DNA of 58,551 bases from Gammaproteobacteria bacterium (GTDB lineage Bacteria; Pseudomonadota; Gammaproteobacteria; Chromatiales; Chromatiaceae), in the NCBI GenBank assembly GCA_009928645.1, contig SACH01000012.1:1-58551 (forward strand). Reading direction: 5' to 3'. The notes beneath the pieces are model-generated. The model was not told the origin of the DNA, searched no databases, and was given only the letters and a program-made list of their open reading frames with translations. Positions 51,261 to 58,551 of the stretch are shown here, piece by piece. Positions within the stretch are counted from its first letter, which is position 1. Each line of letters opens with the position of its first letter. Position numbers and translations under genes: made by a program.

Positions 51261-52496
51261 TCAGGGCCCCCGGCTGGCGAGGTGGCGGTAGAGTTCCAGG
51301 TAACGCGCCATGATGGGGCCCTGGGCGAACTCGGCCTGGACCCGGATCTGGCCCGCACGGGCCAGGTCATGGCGCAGGGTATCGTCCGCCAGGACCGCCC
51401 GGATGCCCGCGGCCAGGGCCTGGTCATCGTCGCAAGGGACGCACCAGGCGTCCTCACCGTGGCGGGCGATCTCCCGCGCGCCGCGAAAGCCGGCCGTGAC
51501 CAGCGGCTTGCCCCAGGTCCAGGCCTCGAGGATGACGTTGCCCAGGGTCTCCTCCTCCCGGGAAGGGAAGACGACCAGGTCCGCAAGCTGGAAGTAGGGC
51601 CCCGGCTCCTGTTGCCAGCCGGCCCAGTGGATGCGCTCGCCGATCCCCAGCCCCTCGGCTTGGCGGCGCAAGGCCGGTCCCAGGGGACCGTCGCCGAGCA
51701 GCACCAGGCGCACCGGGCGCTCGGCGATGACCGCCGGCAGGCGGGCTAGGGCGGCGATCAGGGTGTCGAGACCCTTGACCGGGACGAAGCGCCCCGCCGT
51801 CACCAGCACCCATGCCACCGCCGGCAGCGCGAGCGCCGCGCGCAGGGCCGCGAGCCGCTCCGGCGGGACCGGCCGGGCCGGATCGACGAAGTTGTAGATG
51901 TGATGCACCCGCGCCGCTGGCAGGCCATTCTGGATCAGCCAGTCGCAGAGGCCACGGGTATTGCCGATCCAGGCATGGGCATGACGGTAGGGATGAAGGG
52001 CGTAATACCCCCCGAGGCGGGCGACATGCACCGGGCCCGGGCCCAGGCCTGGACCCAGCCCCTGCCCCGACCACCCCCCGAACCCATCCCCCGGGATACC
52101 TCCCGGCATCCTCCCGGATGCAGCGTCTTGGCTCGCGGCCTTGCCCCCAACCGCGCCGCCCGCTGTGCACAAGAAAGCTCCGCTGAGGCCGCCGGGAGGG
52201 TTAAGGCGCGTGAGACGGGTGGCGCGGCCCATGTAGGTCTGGACGATGTCGGGTTTGACGCGCGCCAGCAGCCGGCTCACCGCCCGTCGTGACCAGGGGT
52301 CCCAGACGGTGCGCAGGGGCAGGCGATGCACGGGCAAGGTACCCAGATCCAGGTCTTCCAGCGCGCTGCCGGCGCGGATGGCCAGCTCCGCCGAGGCCCC
52401 GATCTCCGCCAGGGCGCGGGCGAAGCGCGCGAACCAGCGCTCGGCCCCCCCCAGGGCCTTGCTGCCGATGATCTGCAGACTCAGCGGTTCAGTCAT
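51261..52496 (-). CDS. Glycosyltransferase family 4 (second of two) with Gly/Pro-rich insert
   Basis: A 411-residue GT-B glycosyltransferase. The N-terminal acceptor domain starts SLQIIGSKALGGAERWFARFA, and the C-terminal donor domain has VTAGRFVPVKGLDTLIAAL and the nucleotide-sugar motif SREEETLGNVILEAWTWG. Between them, residues about 100-155 hold a Gly/Ala/Pro-rich stretch (ending SGQGLGPGLGPGPV) not found in ordinary GT4 enzymes. Its start overlaps the end of the previous GT4 gene by eight bases. Donor and acceptor are unknown; the LPS-core setting suggests a core hexose. Confidence 0.88.
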   Translation of the reverse strand: MTEPLSLQIIGSKALGGAERWFARFARALAEIGASAELAIRAGSALEDLDLGTLPVHRLPLRTVWDPWSRRAVSRLLARVKPDIVQTYMGRATRLTRLNPPGGLSGAFLCTAGGAVGGKAASQDAASGRMPGGIPGDGFGGWSGQGLGPGLGPGPVHVARLGGYYALHPYRHAHAWIGNTRGLCDWLIQNGLPAARVHHIYNFVDPARPVPPERLAALRAALALPAVAWVLVTAGRFVPVKGLDTLIAALARLPAVIAERPVRLVLLGDGPLGPALRRQAEGLGIGERIHWAGWQQEPGPYFQLADLVVFPSREEETLGNVILEAWTWGKPLVTAGFRGAREIARHGEDAWCVPCDDDQALAAGIRAVLADDTLRHDLARAGQIRVQAEFAQGPIMARYLELYRHLASRGP

Positions 52497-53577
52497 GGCG
52501 CCGCAACAACTCCCGATAGACCGCCAGATTGCCCTCCACCATGGCCGGGATGGAGAACTCGGCGCTCATCAGGACACGCCCGCCGCGGCCCAGGCGCCGG
52601 GCCAGGTCCGGGTCCCGCAGCAGGCGGGCGATGGCCGCGCCCAGGGCGGCGACGTCGCCGGGGGTTACCAGCAGGCCGTTGATGCCGTCGCGCACCGCCT
52701 CGGGGATGCCGCCCACCCGGCTGGCGATGACCGGCACCCCGGCGCTGGAGGCCTGAAGCAGGGAGACGCCCAGCCCCTCCAGGGTGGCGGGATGGACGAG
52801 GAGGTCCAGACAGGGCAGCAGCTCCGGCAGGTCGTCGCGGAAGCCGCACAGCCGGACCTGCCGCGCCAGCCCGGCGGCGCCGATCGCTCGCTCCAAGGTG
52901 GCCGCCTCCGGGCCCTGGCCAAAAAACAGCACCCGTAGGTCGGGAAATTCCGCCACCAGGGGCGGCAGCGCCTGAAGCAGGAACCGGTGGCCCTTGCGGG
53001 GGATGAGCTGGGCCACTACCCCGATCACCGGCCCCTCCAGGGGCACCCCCAGACGGTCCCGCAGGATGTGGCGCTCCCGGGGCCCGCCGAAGGCCTGAAA
53101 GTCCACCGCGCTGCGCACCACCCGCAGCTTGTCCCGGGGCAGGCCGGCGGCCAGCAGCACCTCGCCGATCCCCTGGGAGATGGCGATCACCCGATCATGC
53201 AGCCGGTACTTGAGCCCGACCCGCCAGGCGGGCTCCGGGTTGTCCACCCGGCGCGAGTGGACCACGGGCACCCTGGCCAGGCGGCCGGCGATGCCGCCCA
53301 TGACATCGGCGCCAATACGGCTGTGCAGGTGCAGGAGGTCGGCCTGGAATTGCAGGGTGCGGAAATAGATCCGGGGGATGAGGGCCAGGTCCAGGTCGCC
53401 CTTCATGGGCATGGGAAAGACCTCCGCCCAGGGTTTGGCCGCCGTGGCGATCTCGCTGCCGGCGCGGCAGATGAGACCGCTGGTGACTCCCCGCTGGGCC
53501 AGACCCTCCAGCAGGTAGAGGACCTGACGCGCCCCGCCATAGAGATGGCGGCCGCCCTCGACATGCAGCACCCTCAT
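52489..53577 (-). CDS. Glycosyltransferase family 4 (first of two)
   Basis: A 362-residue GT-B enzyme from the ATG at 53577 (MRVLHVEGGRHLYGGARQV). It has the Gly-rich acceptor loop near the start, LHLHSRIGADV, the donor-site motif VVAQLIPRKGHRFLLQAL and the E-x7-E type HPATLEGLGVSLLQASSAG. Frames that begin earlier overlap the GT9 gene and are unlike the family. It shares eight bases with the next GT4 gene, so the two are translated together, probably in ordered steps of LPS core or surface glycan assembly. Confidence 0.92.
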   Translation of the reverse strand: MRVLHVEGGRHLYGGARQVLYLLEGLAQRGVTSGLICRAGSEIATAAKPWAEVFPMPMKGDLDLALIPRIYFRTLQFQADLLHLHSRIGADVMGGIAGRLARVPVVHSRRVDNPEPAWRVGLKYRLHDRVIAISQGIGEVLLAAGLPRDKLRVVRSAVDFQAFGGPRERHILRDRLGVPLEGPVIGVVAQLIPRKGHRFLLQALPPLVAEFPDLRVLFFGQGPEAATLERAIGAAGLARQVRLCGFRDDLPELLPCLDLLVHPATLEGLGVSLLQASSAGVPVIASRVGGIPEAVRDGINGLLVTPGDVAALGAAIARLLRDPDLARRLGRGGRVLMSAEFSIPAMVEGNLAVYRELLRRHD

Positions 53578-53629
53578 GGTCGCCACCCCCTCTGGCTGGA
53601 GCGGATATTGGAAACCCCCTTCGACCCCT

Positions 53630-54880
53630 TCATGGCCTTGCCTCGACCGAGCCCGCCACAAGCAGATCCCGTGCCGCGGCCAGGACCTCATCCACCTCGA
53701 TCCGCCGCATGCAGTCGTAGCGGCCCCCGCAGGTTGGCCGGCGCTTGCAGGGCGAACAGGGCAGGGGGTGATAGAGCACCCGGGCATTGGCGCGCCCCGT
53801 GTCCAGATAGGGCCGGGTGGAACCGAAGAGCAGCAGGGTGGGTCGGCCGAAGGCGATGCCCATGTGGCCCAGCCCGGTGTCGACGCCGATGACCAGTTGG
53901 CTGGCTTCGATCAGGGCGGCGGCCTGGAGCAGGCTGGTGTCGCCGGCGAGGTTGATAAGGTCCGCGAGACCGGGCCAACTGGCCCCGGCTTCGGGGCTCT
54001 GGCCTGGCACCGGTGCGGATACCACCGTCCCGTTGCGTTCCGTGCCAGCGGCCGGCTCAGGTGGCGGCACACCCCTGTTTCCCTCGGTAGGCCCGGGTGC
54101 GATCGACCCGCCGGTGCCAGGCTGGTAGCCCTGCGAGATAGCAGTCCAGGTGCGATAGTGGGTTACGATGCGTTCGGCCGCCTCGCGGTCCGCCGGCCCA
54201 CCCAGCATCAGCACCGGCAGATCCAGCTCGCGGCCTAGCCTCGCCGCCAGTTCGGCCCAACGCTCCTCGAACCAGTGCTTCTGGGGGCGGGTGGTGAAGG
54301 GGCAGAGGACGGCATAGCCAGCGCCCAGTCCCCGCCGCCGGATCAGGTCCCGGGCGAAGGCCCGCGCCTCCTCCCCCGGCACCAGGGCCATGGCGAAACC
54401 CTCCAGGGGTAGGCCCAGCCGTTTGGCCAGAAAGCGATACTCGGAGCCGATGGCACGGGGATCGCCTCCGCGAGGGACGACGCAGGTCATCAGCCACTGG
54501 CTACCCTCCCGCGATCCCAGGCCAACGCGCTCCCGGGCGCCGCTGAGCCAGGCGAGGAGACCGCTCTTGAGCAGGCCCTGGAGGTCCAGGGCCTGATCGA
54601 ACCCCTGGCGGCGCAGCTCGGCGCGAAAGGCGCGGACCCGCCGCCACAGCTCACCCCAGCGCCGCTCCCGCCACAGGGCGCGCCACTCGCCTCGGGGCCA
54701 GGTGATGACCTGATCCAGGTCCGGATGATGGCGCAGCAGGGGTTCACATTCAGGCTGCACCAGCCAGGCGAGATGGGCCTGGGGATGGGCGCGCCGCAGG
54801 GCGGCGATGAGGGGCGAGGCGAAGACGATATCGCCGATGGCGCTGAGGCGGATCACCAGGATGCGCGGCGGCGGGGTCAT
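53630..54880 (-). CDS. Glycosyltransferase family 9 (heptosyltransferase-like) with Pro/Gly-rich insert
   Basis: A 416-residue GT9 protein related to WaaC/WaaF/WaaQ, which add ADP-heptose to the inner LPS core. The N-terminus ILVIRLSAIGDIVFASPLI is diagnostic. Later come DLQGLLKSGLLAWLSGA, CPFTTRPQKHWFEERW and the donor site VIGVDTGLGHMGIAFGRPT. Residues about 251-303 are a Pro/Gly/Glu-rich stretch (GYQPGTGGSIAPGPTEGN...) inserted in the C-terminal domain just before the donor site; normal members lack it and are about 340-350 long. It follows hemD by 29 bases and starts the glycosyltransferase series. Confidence 0.92.
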   Translation of the reverse strand: MTPPPRILVIRLSAIGDIVFASPLIAALRRAHPQAHLAWLVQPECEPLLRHHPDLDQVITWPRGEWRALWRERRWGELWRRVRAFRAELRRQGFDQALDLQGLLKSGLLAWLSGARERVGLGSREGSQWLMTCVVPRGGDPRAIGSEYRFLAKRLGLPLEGFAMALVPGEEARAFARDLIRRRGLGAGYAVLCPFTTRPQKHWFEERWAELAARLGRELDLPVLMLGGPADREAAERIVTHYRTWTAISQGYQPGTGGSIAPGPTEGNRGVPPPEPAAGTERNGTVVSAPVPGQSPEAGASWPGLADLINLAGDTSLLQAAALIEASQLVIGVDTGLGHMGIAFGRPTLLLFGSTRPYLDTGRANARVLYHPLPCSPCKRRPTCGGRYDCMRRIEVDEVLAAARDLLVAGSVEARP

Positions 54881-54909
54881 CGGGATTTAGTTCGCCGCCG
54901 CCTTGACCG

Positions 54910-55674
54910 TCACGCCGCCACCAGCCGGCACAGGGCCGCCACCAGGGCGGCGTCCTCGGCGCGCTCGGCCAGTTCGACCCGGGCGAAACCCAGACCCAGG
55001 GCCTCCTGGCGGGTACGCTCGCTGACCACTACCAGGGGCGTGGCCAGCAGGGGTGCCCGGCCGGCCTCGCCCAGCAACTGGAGCAGGTTGTCGAGGATCT
55101 CGCCGCTGGTCGCGGTGACCAGTTGCACTTGGGCATCCCAGTCCGCCACCAGTCGCGCCGGGTCCACCGCGGGCAGGGCGCGTCGGTAGACCTCGGCGAA
55201 GCACACCTCGGCACCCCGCGCCCGCAGGGTCTCGCCCAGCAGGGGGCGGCCACCCTCGCCGCGGACGATGAGGACCCGCTGGCCCCGCAGGTCCTGCAAC
55301 TTGGGGTGGGTCAGCAACGTCTCGCTGTCATATCGCCCTTCAGGGATCAGGTCAGGCGCGCGACCCGCGGCGGCCAGGGCCTCGGCGGTGGCCTTGCCGA
55401 TGGCCGCCAGGCGCGGTTCGGCAGGCAGGTGGCCCCCGGGGAACAGGGGCAGGGCATAGTCCACCGCGTTGCGGCTGGCGAAGAACAGGATCTCCGTTGG
55501 CGCGGCCAGCAAGCGGCGGGCGGCCTCCAGATCCCTAGCCGGTTCGATATCGATGGTCGGGAAAGGGATCGGCCGGCCCCCAGCCATCTCGATCAGCCTG
55601 CACAGGGCCGCGGCCTGATCCTTGGGGCGGGTGACCAGGACCCCCCGGCCGGCAAGATCACAGGGTTCGGGCAT
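54910..55674 (-). CDS. hemD: Uroporphyrinogen-III synthase
   Basis: A 254-residue cytoplasmic enzyme that cyclises hydroxymethylbilane to uroporphyrinogen III with inversion of ring D, the branch point to heme, siroheme, cobalamin and bacteriochlorophyll. Typical features are the start LAGRGVLVTRPKDQAAALCRLIE, FASRNAVDYALPLF, the TAEAL segment and LIVRGEGGRPLLGETLRARG. Sequence identity in this family is always low, but position after hemC supports the call. The ATG at 55674 gives the usual length; a start at 55701 is possible. The usual downstream hemX/hemY genes are replaced by glycosyltransferases. Confidence 0.92.
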   Translation of the reverse strand: MPEPCDLAGRGVLVTRPKDQAAALCRLIEMAGGRPIPFPTIDIEPARDLEAARRLLAAPTEILFFASRNAVDYALPLFPGGHLPAEPRLAAIGKATAEALAAAGRAPDLIPEGRYDSETLLTHPKLQDLRGQRVLIVRGEGGRPLLGETLRARGAEVCFAEVYRRALPAVDPARLVADWDAQVQLVTATSGEILDNLLQLLGEAGRAPLLATPLVVVSERTRQEALGLGFARVELAERAEDAALVAALCRLVAA

Positions 55675-55759
55675 GGCCAACCTCAGATGAACCGAAGCCA
55701 AAGCTCAGGGCTGGCATACAGCCACTTCGGGTACTGAAAGTGGCGGGGACTGTCACCAC

Positions 55760-55862
55760 AACTTTCATGAGGGGTCTCGAAGCACCCCAGAGGCTGACGG
55801 TCTCGGGTGATGTCTTTCGCGCTGACTTTCATGAGGGGTTTCGCCACACCAGGGGTGATAAG
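55760..55862 (+). repeat. Dispersed repeat family 1, divergent tandem pair (64-bp period)
   Basis: ACTTTCATGAGGGG occurs at 55761 and again at 55825, 64 bases apart. The second copy continues TTTCGCCACACC, which it shares with the unit at 39277 (GGGCGCCACACC). The pair lies between hemC and hemD. Similarity to the copies at 50316 is lower, so this may be a sub-family. Confidence 0.65.
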
Positions 55863-55903
55863 AGATCTGGCCTTTTGCATGCCAAGGCACCGCGGGCAAG
55901 GTC

Positions 55904-56845
55904 CTAACTCGTCGCCGCCTCTTCCATGGCCAGGGCCTTAAGGATGTCGCCAGCCCCCTGAGCGAGGAGGTCCTCCGCCACCCGGGTGCCCAGGGCCTCG
56001 GCCTGGTCACGGGGTAAACAATGATCGGCGATCAGCACCCGTTTACCGTCCGGGGTACCGACCAGGCCACGCAGCCGCAAGTCGTCACCCTCCAGCAGGG
56101 CATGACCGGCGATGGGCACCTGGCAACCGCCCTGGAGACGGCGGTTCATGGCCCGCTCGGCCCGGATGCAGTCCGCCGTGTCCGGGTGATGCAGGGGCGC
56201 CAGCAGGGCCAGGGTGCGGGCGTCATCCTCCCGGCACTCGATGCTCACCGCCCCCTGACCGATGGCCGGCAGACTCTCCTCAATGGTCAGGCGGGAGCGG
56301 ATACGCTCGGCGAAACCCAGGCGGATGAGGCCGGCGGCCGCCAGCAGGATGGCGTCAAACTCCCCGCCGTCGAGCTTGGCCAGGCGGCTGTTGACGTTGC
56401 CGCGCAGGGGCTGGATGTCCAGGTCCGGTCGCCAGGCGGTGAGCTGGCACTGGCGGCGCAGGCTGGAGGTGCCAACGCGCGCCCCCTGGGGCAGATCGGC
56501 CAGGCGCGCGAAGCGGTTGGAGACGAAGGCATCGCGCGGGTCCTCGCGCTCCAGGATCACCGGCAGGTGCAGCCCCGCCGGCAACTCCACTGGCACGTCC
56601 TTGGTGGAATGGACGGCGATGTCCGCCGTGCCCTCCAGCAGGCCCTGCTCCAGCTCCTTGACGAACAATCCCTTGCCGCCGACCTTGGCCAGGGGGGCGT
56701 CGAGGATCTTGTCGCCCCGGGTGGTCATGCCCAGGATCTCCACCGCCAGGCCCGGGTGGGCGCGGCGCAGGGCCGCGGCGACGTGTTCGGCCTGCCACAT
56801 GGCCAGAGGGGATTTGCGGGTGGCGATTCGGATGGTGTCGGACAT
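55904..56845 (-). CDS. hemC: Porphobilinogen deaminase (hydroxymethylbilane synthase)
   Basis: A 313-residue enzyme, exactly the E. coli length, that links four porphobilinogen units into hydroxymethylbilane for the HemD step. Recognisable parts are [18 protein letters not shown], the active-site region [12 protein letters not shown] (catalytic Asp83), [24 protein letters not shown] and the dipyrromethane cofactor Cys241 ([13 protein letters not shown]). The ATG at 56845 is fixed by the conserved start. hemD follows after 229 bases that contain the tandem repeats. Confidence 0.97.
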   Translation of the reverse strand: MSDTIRIATRKSPLAMWQAEHVAAALRRAHPGLAVEILGMTTRGDKILDAPLAKVGGKGLFVKELEQGLLEGTADIAVHSTKDVPVELPAGLHLPVILEREDPRDAFVSNRFARLADLPQGARVGTSSLRRQCQLTAWRPDLDIQPLRGNVNSRLAKLDGGEFDAILLAAAGLIRLGFAERIRSRLTIEESLPAIGQGAVSIECREDDARTLALLAPLHHPDTADCIRAERAMNRRLQGGCQVPIAGHALLEGDDLRLRGLVGTPDGKRVLIADHCLPRDQAEALGTRVAEDLLAQGAGDILKALAMEEAATS

Positions 56846-57029
56846 CGTGTTCGGTTCCAGCGGAAAACGGCATCCTAAGCCGCCCGGGGGCGGCCTGCAA
56901 ATTCCCACCTCCTCCCGCCTTAAAGCTGACGCTCACCCTGACTTATCCCACCTCAGCCAGACAGGGCTGGCGCTCACCGCGCCTATGCCCACCTACCCCA
57001 TCCTCGGTCGGCATGTGCTGAGGTAACCA

Positions 57030-57105
57030 TTCAGACCCCCTCTCCCCAGCCCTCCCCCGCCAGGGGGGAGGGAGCAAGAGAATCAGCGGCTGATGCCACC
57101 GAAGC
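57030..57105 (+). repeat. Dispersed palindromic repeat, family 2, copy 2
   Basis: Almost the same sequence as 47874-47950: TTCAGACCCCCTCTCCCC, the hairpin CCCTCCCCCGCCAGGGGGGA and the ATCAGCGGCTG tail. Differences are a few substitutions in about 75 bases. The hairpin and intergenic placement are REP-like. Confidence 0.85.
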
Positions 57106-57120
57106 CCCCTCTGGGGCAAA

Positions 57121-57190
57121 AGAAATCTGAACAAATGGGTGCTGAAATCTGAACGAATAGTTGCTGAGGATCGAAACGAATGGGTGCTTA
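57121..57190 (+). repeat. Three approx. 24-bp direct repeats upstream of an unknown gene
   Basis: Three tandem units with the pattern AAATCTGAACNAATNGNTGCT (57123, 57145 and a weaker one at about 57170) end about 70 bases before the ATG at 57263. Such repeats near a promoter could be protein-binding iterons. Confidence 0.6.
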
Positions 57191-57262
57191 GGCAGCCAAT
57201 GCGTCAGGCACTGACGCGTCCGTGTCATCCAATGACGCTCTCGCCGCACGGAGGTCCCGATC

Positions 57263-57841
57263 ATGCCCGACCAGCCTTTGCTCGTTACCAGTGAGCCCGT
57301 TACCAGTGAGCCTGCTACCAGTGAGCGTCAGCGACTCATCCTGGACTTCCCCCCTTGGCAAGCGCCGGACCATCCGCCAGGAGGAGCTGGAAACCCGCAC
57401 GGTCAGCTCCCCATGGACGCCGCCCCAACCGCAACCGCTGCTGCGGGCAACCCTCTAAGGCCCCTGTTATGGCTGGCGCGCAGGGCAGGTCTGCTGCTGC
57501 TCGTCAACGAAAGCGGCGACGATCTGCACGCAGTCCGGGCGGAACCTTATGGCTATCACATTCGGGACCGCATGCGGCTCCAGGTTACCGGCGACGGCGA
57601 TGGCTACGAGTACCACCAGGTACCCCCGGGCGGCGCCGTCCTGGTGGCGGCGTATGGCCCCGGGGACCGGGACGTTGTCTGCGGCGTCAGGCTGGCGGTC
57701 CAGGCGCCCCACCTGGGATGCCTGGCGATCCATCCCCCCACCGCCAAGGGCGGCGTCGAGGAAACCGTCCTCATCTGGGCGCAGGGGGGGAGCCCCGGTC
57801 AGGTCACGGTCATGGAAAATCCGTGCGATATGGCACTCTAG
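57263..57841 (+). CDS. Hypothetical protein with TSEP repeats
   Basis: A 192-residue protein I do not recognise. The ATG at 57263 has a good GGAGG site about 12 bases upstream. The N-terminus contains a short repeat (VTSEPVTSEPATSE, residues about 8-21) and a Pro/Ala-rich disordered region to about residue 65. A compact part (about 66-190) follows, rich in short beta-like strands and charged turns (LLLLVNESGDDLHAVRAEPYG, GGAVLVAAYGPGDRDVVCGV, VEETVLIWAQGG). It has no signal peptide and no membrane helix apart from a short LARRAGLLLLV. The folded part may be an all-beta domain. Confidence 0.6.
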   Translation: MPDQPLLVTSEPVTSEPATSERQRLILDFPPWQAPDHPPGGAGNPHGQLPMDAAPTATAAAGNPLRPLLWLARRAGLLLLVNESGDDLHAVRAEPYGYHIRDRMRLQVTGDGDGYEYHQVPPGGAVLVAAYGPGDRDVVCGVRLAVQAPHLGCLAIHPPTAKGGVEETVLIWAQGGSPGQVTVMENPCDMAL

Positions 57842-57955
57842 AGTGGGGTGGTATCCTTGCTTTCAGGCTCACTGAGTGGCAAAGAACCTTACCCTCTGTA
57901 ATCTGATCAGGTGATGGCCAGCACCTTCATCCCTTGCTTCAATACGTGAACAGTG

Positions 57956-58551
57956 ATGACCTCTAAACGCCTGCCTATAGGTATCCAGAATTTCCGCGAA
58001 ATCCGGGAAGTGGGGTTTTACTACGTCGACAAGACCGGCTTCGCGCTGCGTCTGATCGACGAGGGCAAGTACTACTTCCTCTCCCGGCCACGGCGCTTCG
58101 GCAAGTCGCTGTTCCTGGACACATTGGGGGAACTCTTTGCCAGCAACGAGCCCCTGTTCCGCAACCTGGCCATCCATGATCGCTGGGACTGGACCCGGCG
58201 GTTTCCGGTCATCCGCCTTAGCCTTGGGGCTGGGGTATTGCAGGATCGGGCCGCGCTCGACCGGCGGCTAGGGGCCTTGTTGCGGCACATCGCCAGAACG
58301 CTGGGCCTACCTTACTCCGAGCCTGAAGATCCCGCGGGTTGTTTCGCCGAACTGATCGAGCAGGCCCATGCCACCAGTGGCGAGCGCGTCGTGGTGCTGG
58401 TGGACGAGTACGACAAACCCATCCTCGACAACATTACCAACCCCGCCATCGCCCGCGAGATGCGTGATGGCCTGCGCAATCTCTATTCGGTGATCAAGGA
58501 CTCAGATGCCCACATCCGCTTTGCCTTCCTGGCCGGGGTCTCCAAGTTCAG
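57956..58551 (+). CDS. AAA-ATPase-like / PD-(D/E)XK nuclease family protein (N-terminal part)
   Basis: An open frame starts at ATG 57956 (MTSKRLPIGIQNFREIREVG) and runs off the right edge, so only the first 198 residues are seen. The start IGIQNFREIREVGFYYVDKT, the Walker-A-like RPRRFGKSLFLDTL and Walker-B-like VVVLVDEYDKPILDN are hallmarks of the family with an AAA-like N-terminal domain and a C-terminal PD-(D/E)XK nuclease domain (DUF1703/PDDEXK_9), which would lie outside the window. These genes are often present in many copies per genome; their function is not settled. Confidence 0.88.
   Translation, partial: MTSKRLPIGIQNFREIREVGFYYVDKTGFALRLIDEGKYYFLSRPRRFGKSLFLDTLGELFASNEPLFRNLAIHDRWDWTRRFPVIRLSLGAGVLQDRAALDRRLGALLRHIARTLGLPYSEPEDPAGCFAELIEQAHATSGERVVVLVDEYDKPILDNITNPAIAREMRDGLRNLYSVIKDSDAHIRFAFLAGVSKF

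Larger units (their letters stand above)
56846..57262. other. Intergenic region with two repeat types
   Basis: About 417 bases between divergent genes. It contains family 2 repeat copy 2 (57030-57105) and three short direct repeats (57121-57190). The ribosome binding site GGAGG for the next gene is at about 57251. No additional gene is supported. Confidence 0.5.

Overview
The window is GC-rich gammaproteobacterial chromosome. The yebC-ruvC-ruvA order, hemC-hemD, waaA, gmd-fcl and the Slt and MepA murein enzymes all point to a Gram-negative gammaproteobacterium. A large, purple-sulfur-bacterium-like (Chromatiales) genome is my best guess: there are many small accessory genes, a hendecad coiled-coil membrane protein, a PD-(D/E)XK/AAA protein, toxin-antitoxin pairs and dispersed repeats. 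No photosynthesis or sulfur gene is present to prove it. I see no rRNA, tRNA, CRISPR array, insertion sequence or prophage.

Layout. 1-5.2 kb: the end of an outer-membrane barrel gene (FadL-like), then a complete diffusible-signal-factor (DSF) cell-cell signalling module, with rpfF converging on an rpfG-rpfC operon. 5.4-11.6 kb: a MacAB/FtsX-type export system (adaptor, ATPase, two permeases) with a carboxynorspermidine decarboxylase gene between the ATPase and the permeases, plus two possible coupled mini-genes. 11.9-14.0 kb: yebC-ruvC-ruvA without ruvB. 14.1-16.5 kb: accessory genes (coiled-coil membrane protein, 2OG-Fe(II) oxygenase, receiver-like protein, hicBA). 16.6-22.8 kb: slt, fcl, gmd, mepA and an HDAC-family deacetylase, all on the minus strand. 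23.3-28.1 kb: a Pat-type acyl-CoA synthetase/acetyltransferase fusion divergent from the deacetylase, a thiolase and a DUF2076 protein. 28.2-31.4 kb: NCS2 permease, Cache sensor protein and parDE. 31.7-37.8 kb: a 2036-residue thioester alpha-2-macroglobulin with a PAN/Apple domain. 38.3-39.1 kb: a secreted protein made of Met-Pro-Glu-Phe repeats. 39.3-42.3 kb: SWIM-SNF2 helicase. 42.6-47.0 kb: aceE-aceF. 47.2-48.9 kb: chorismate-lyase-like protein and Pcm-family methyltransferase. 48.9-56.8 kb: a minus-strand block of hemC, hemD, heptosyltransferase-like GT9, two GT4 enzymes, a polysaccharide deacetylase and waaA, which looks like an LPS-core assembly cluster. 57.3 kb to the end: an unknown protein and the start of an AAA/PD-(D/E)XK protein.

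How the genes fit together. The Rpf module gives a full circuit: fatty-acid signal synthesis, sensing, and c-di-GMP breakdown. The deacetylase/acetyltransferase pair suggests reversible lysine acetylation next to acetyl-CoA metabolism (thiolase nearby, pyruvate dehydrogenase further on). The cell-envelope theme is strong: murein hydrolases, GDP-fucose, LPS core and macroglobulin.

The most unusual sequence-level signals are an approx. 63-bp intergenic repeat at three sites (two of them tandem pairs), a second dispersed palindromic repeat at two sites, hexanucleotide microsatellites beside and inside slt, the MPEF-repeat protein, and Gly/Pro/Glu-rich insertions in otherwise conserved enzymes (AceE, GT4, GT9, macroglobulin).
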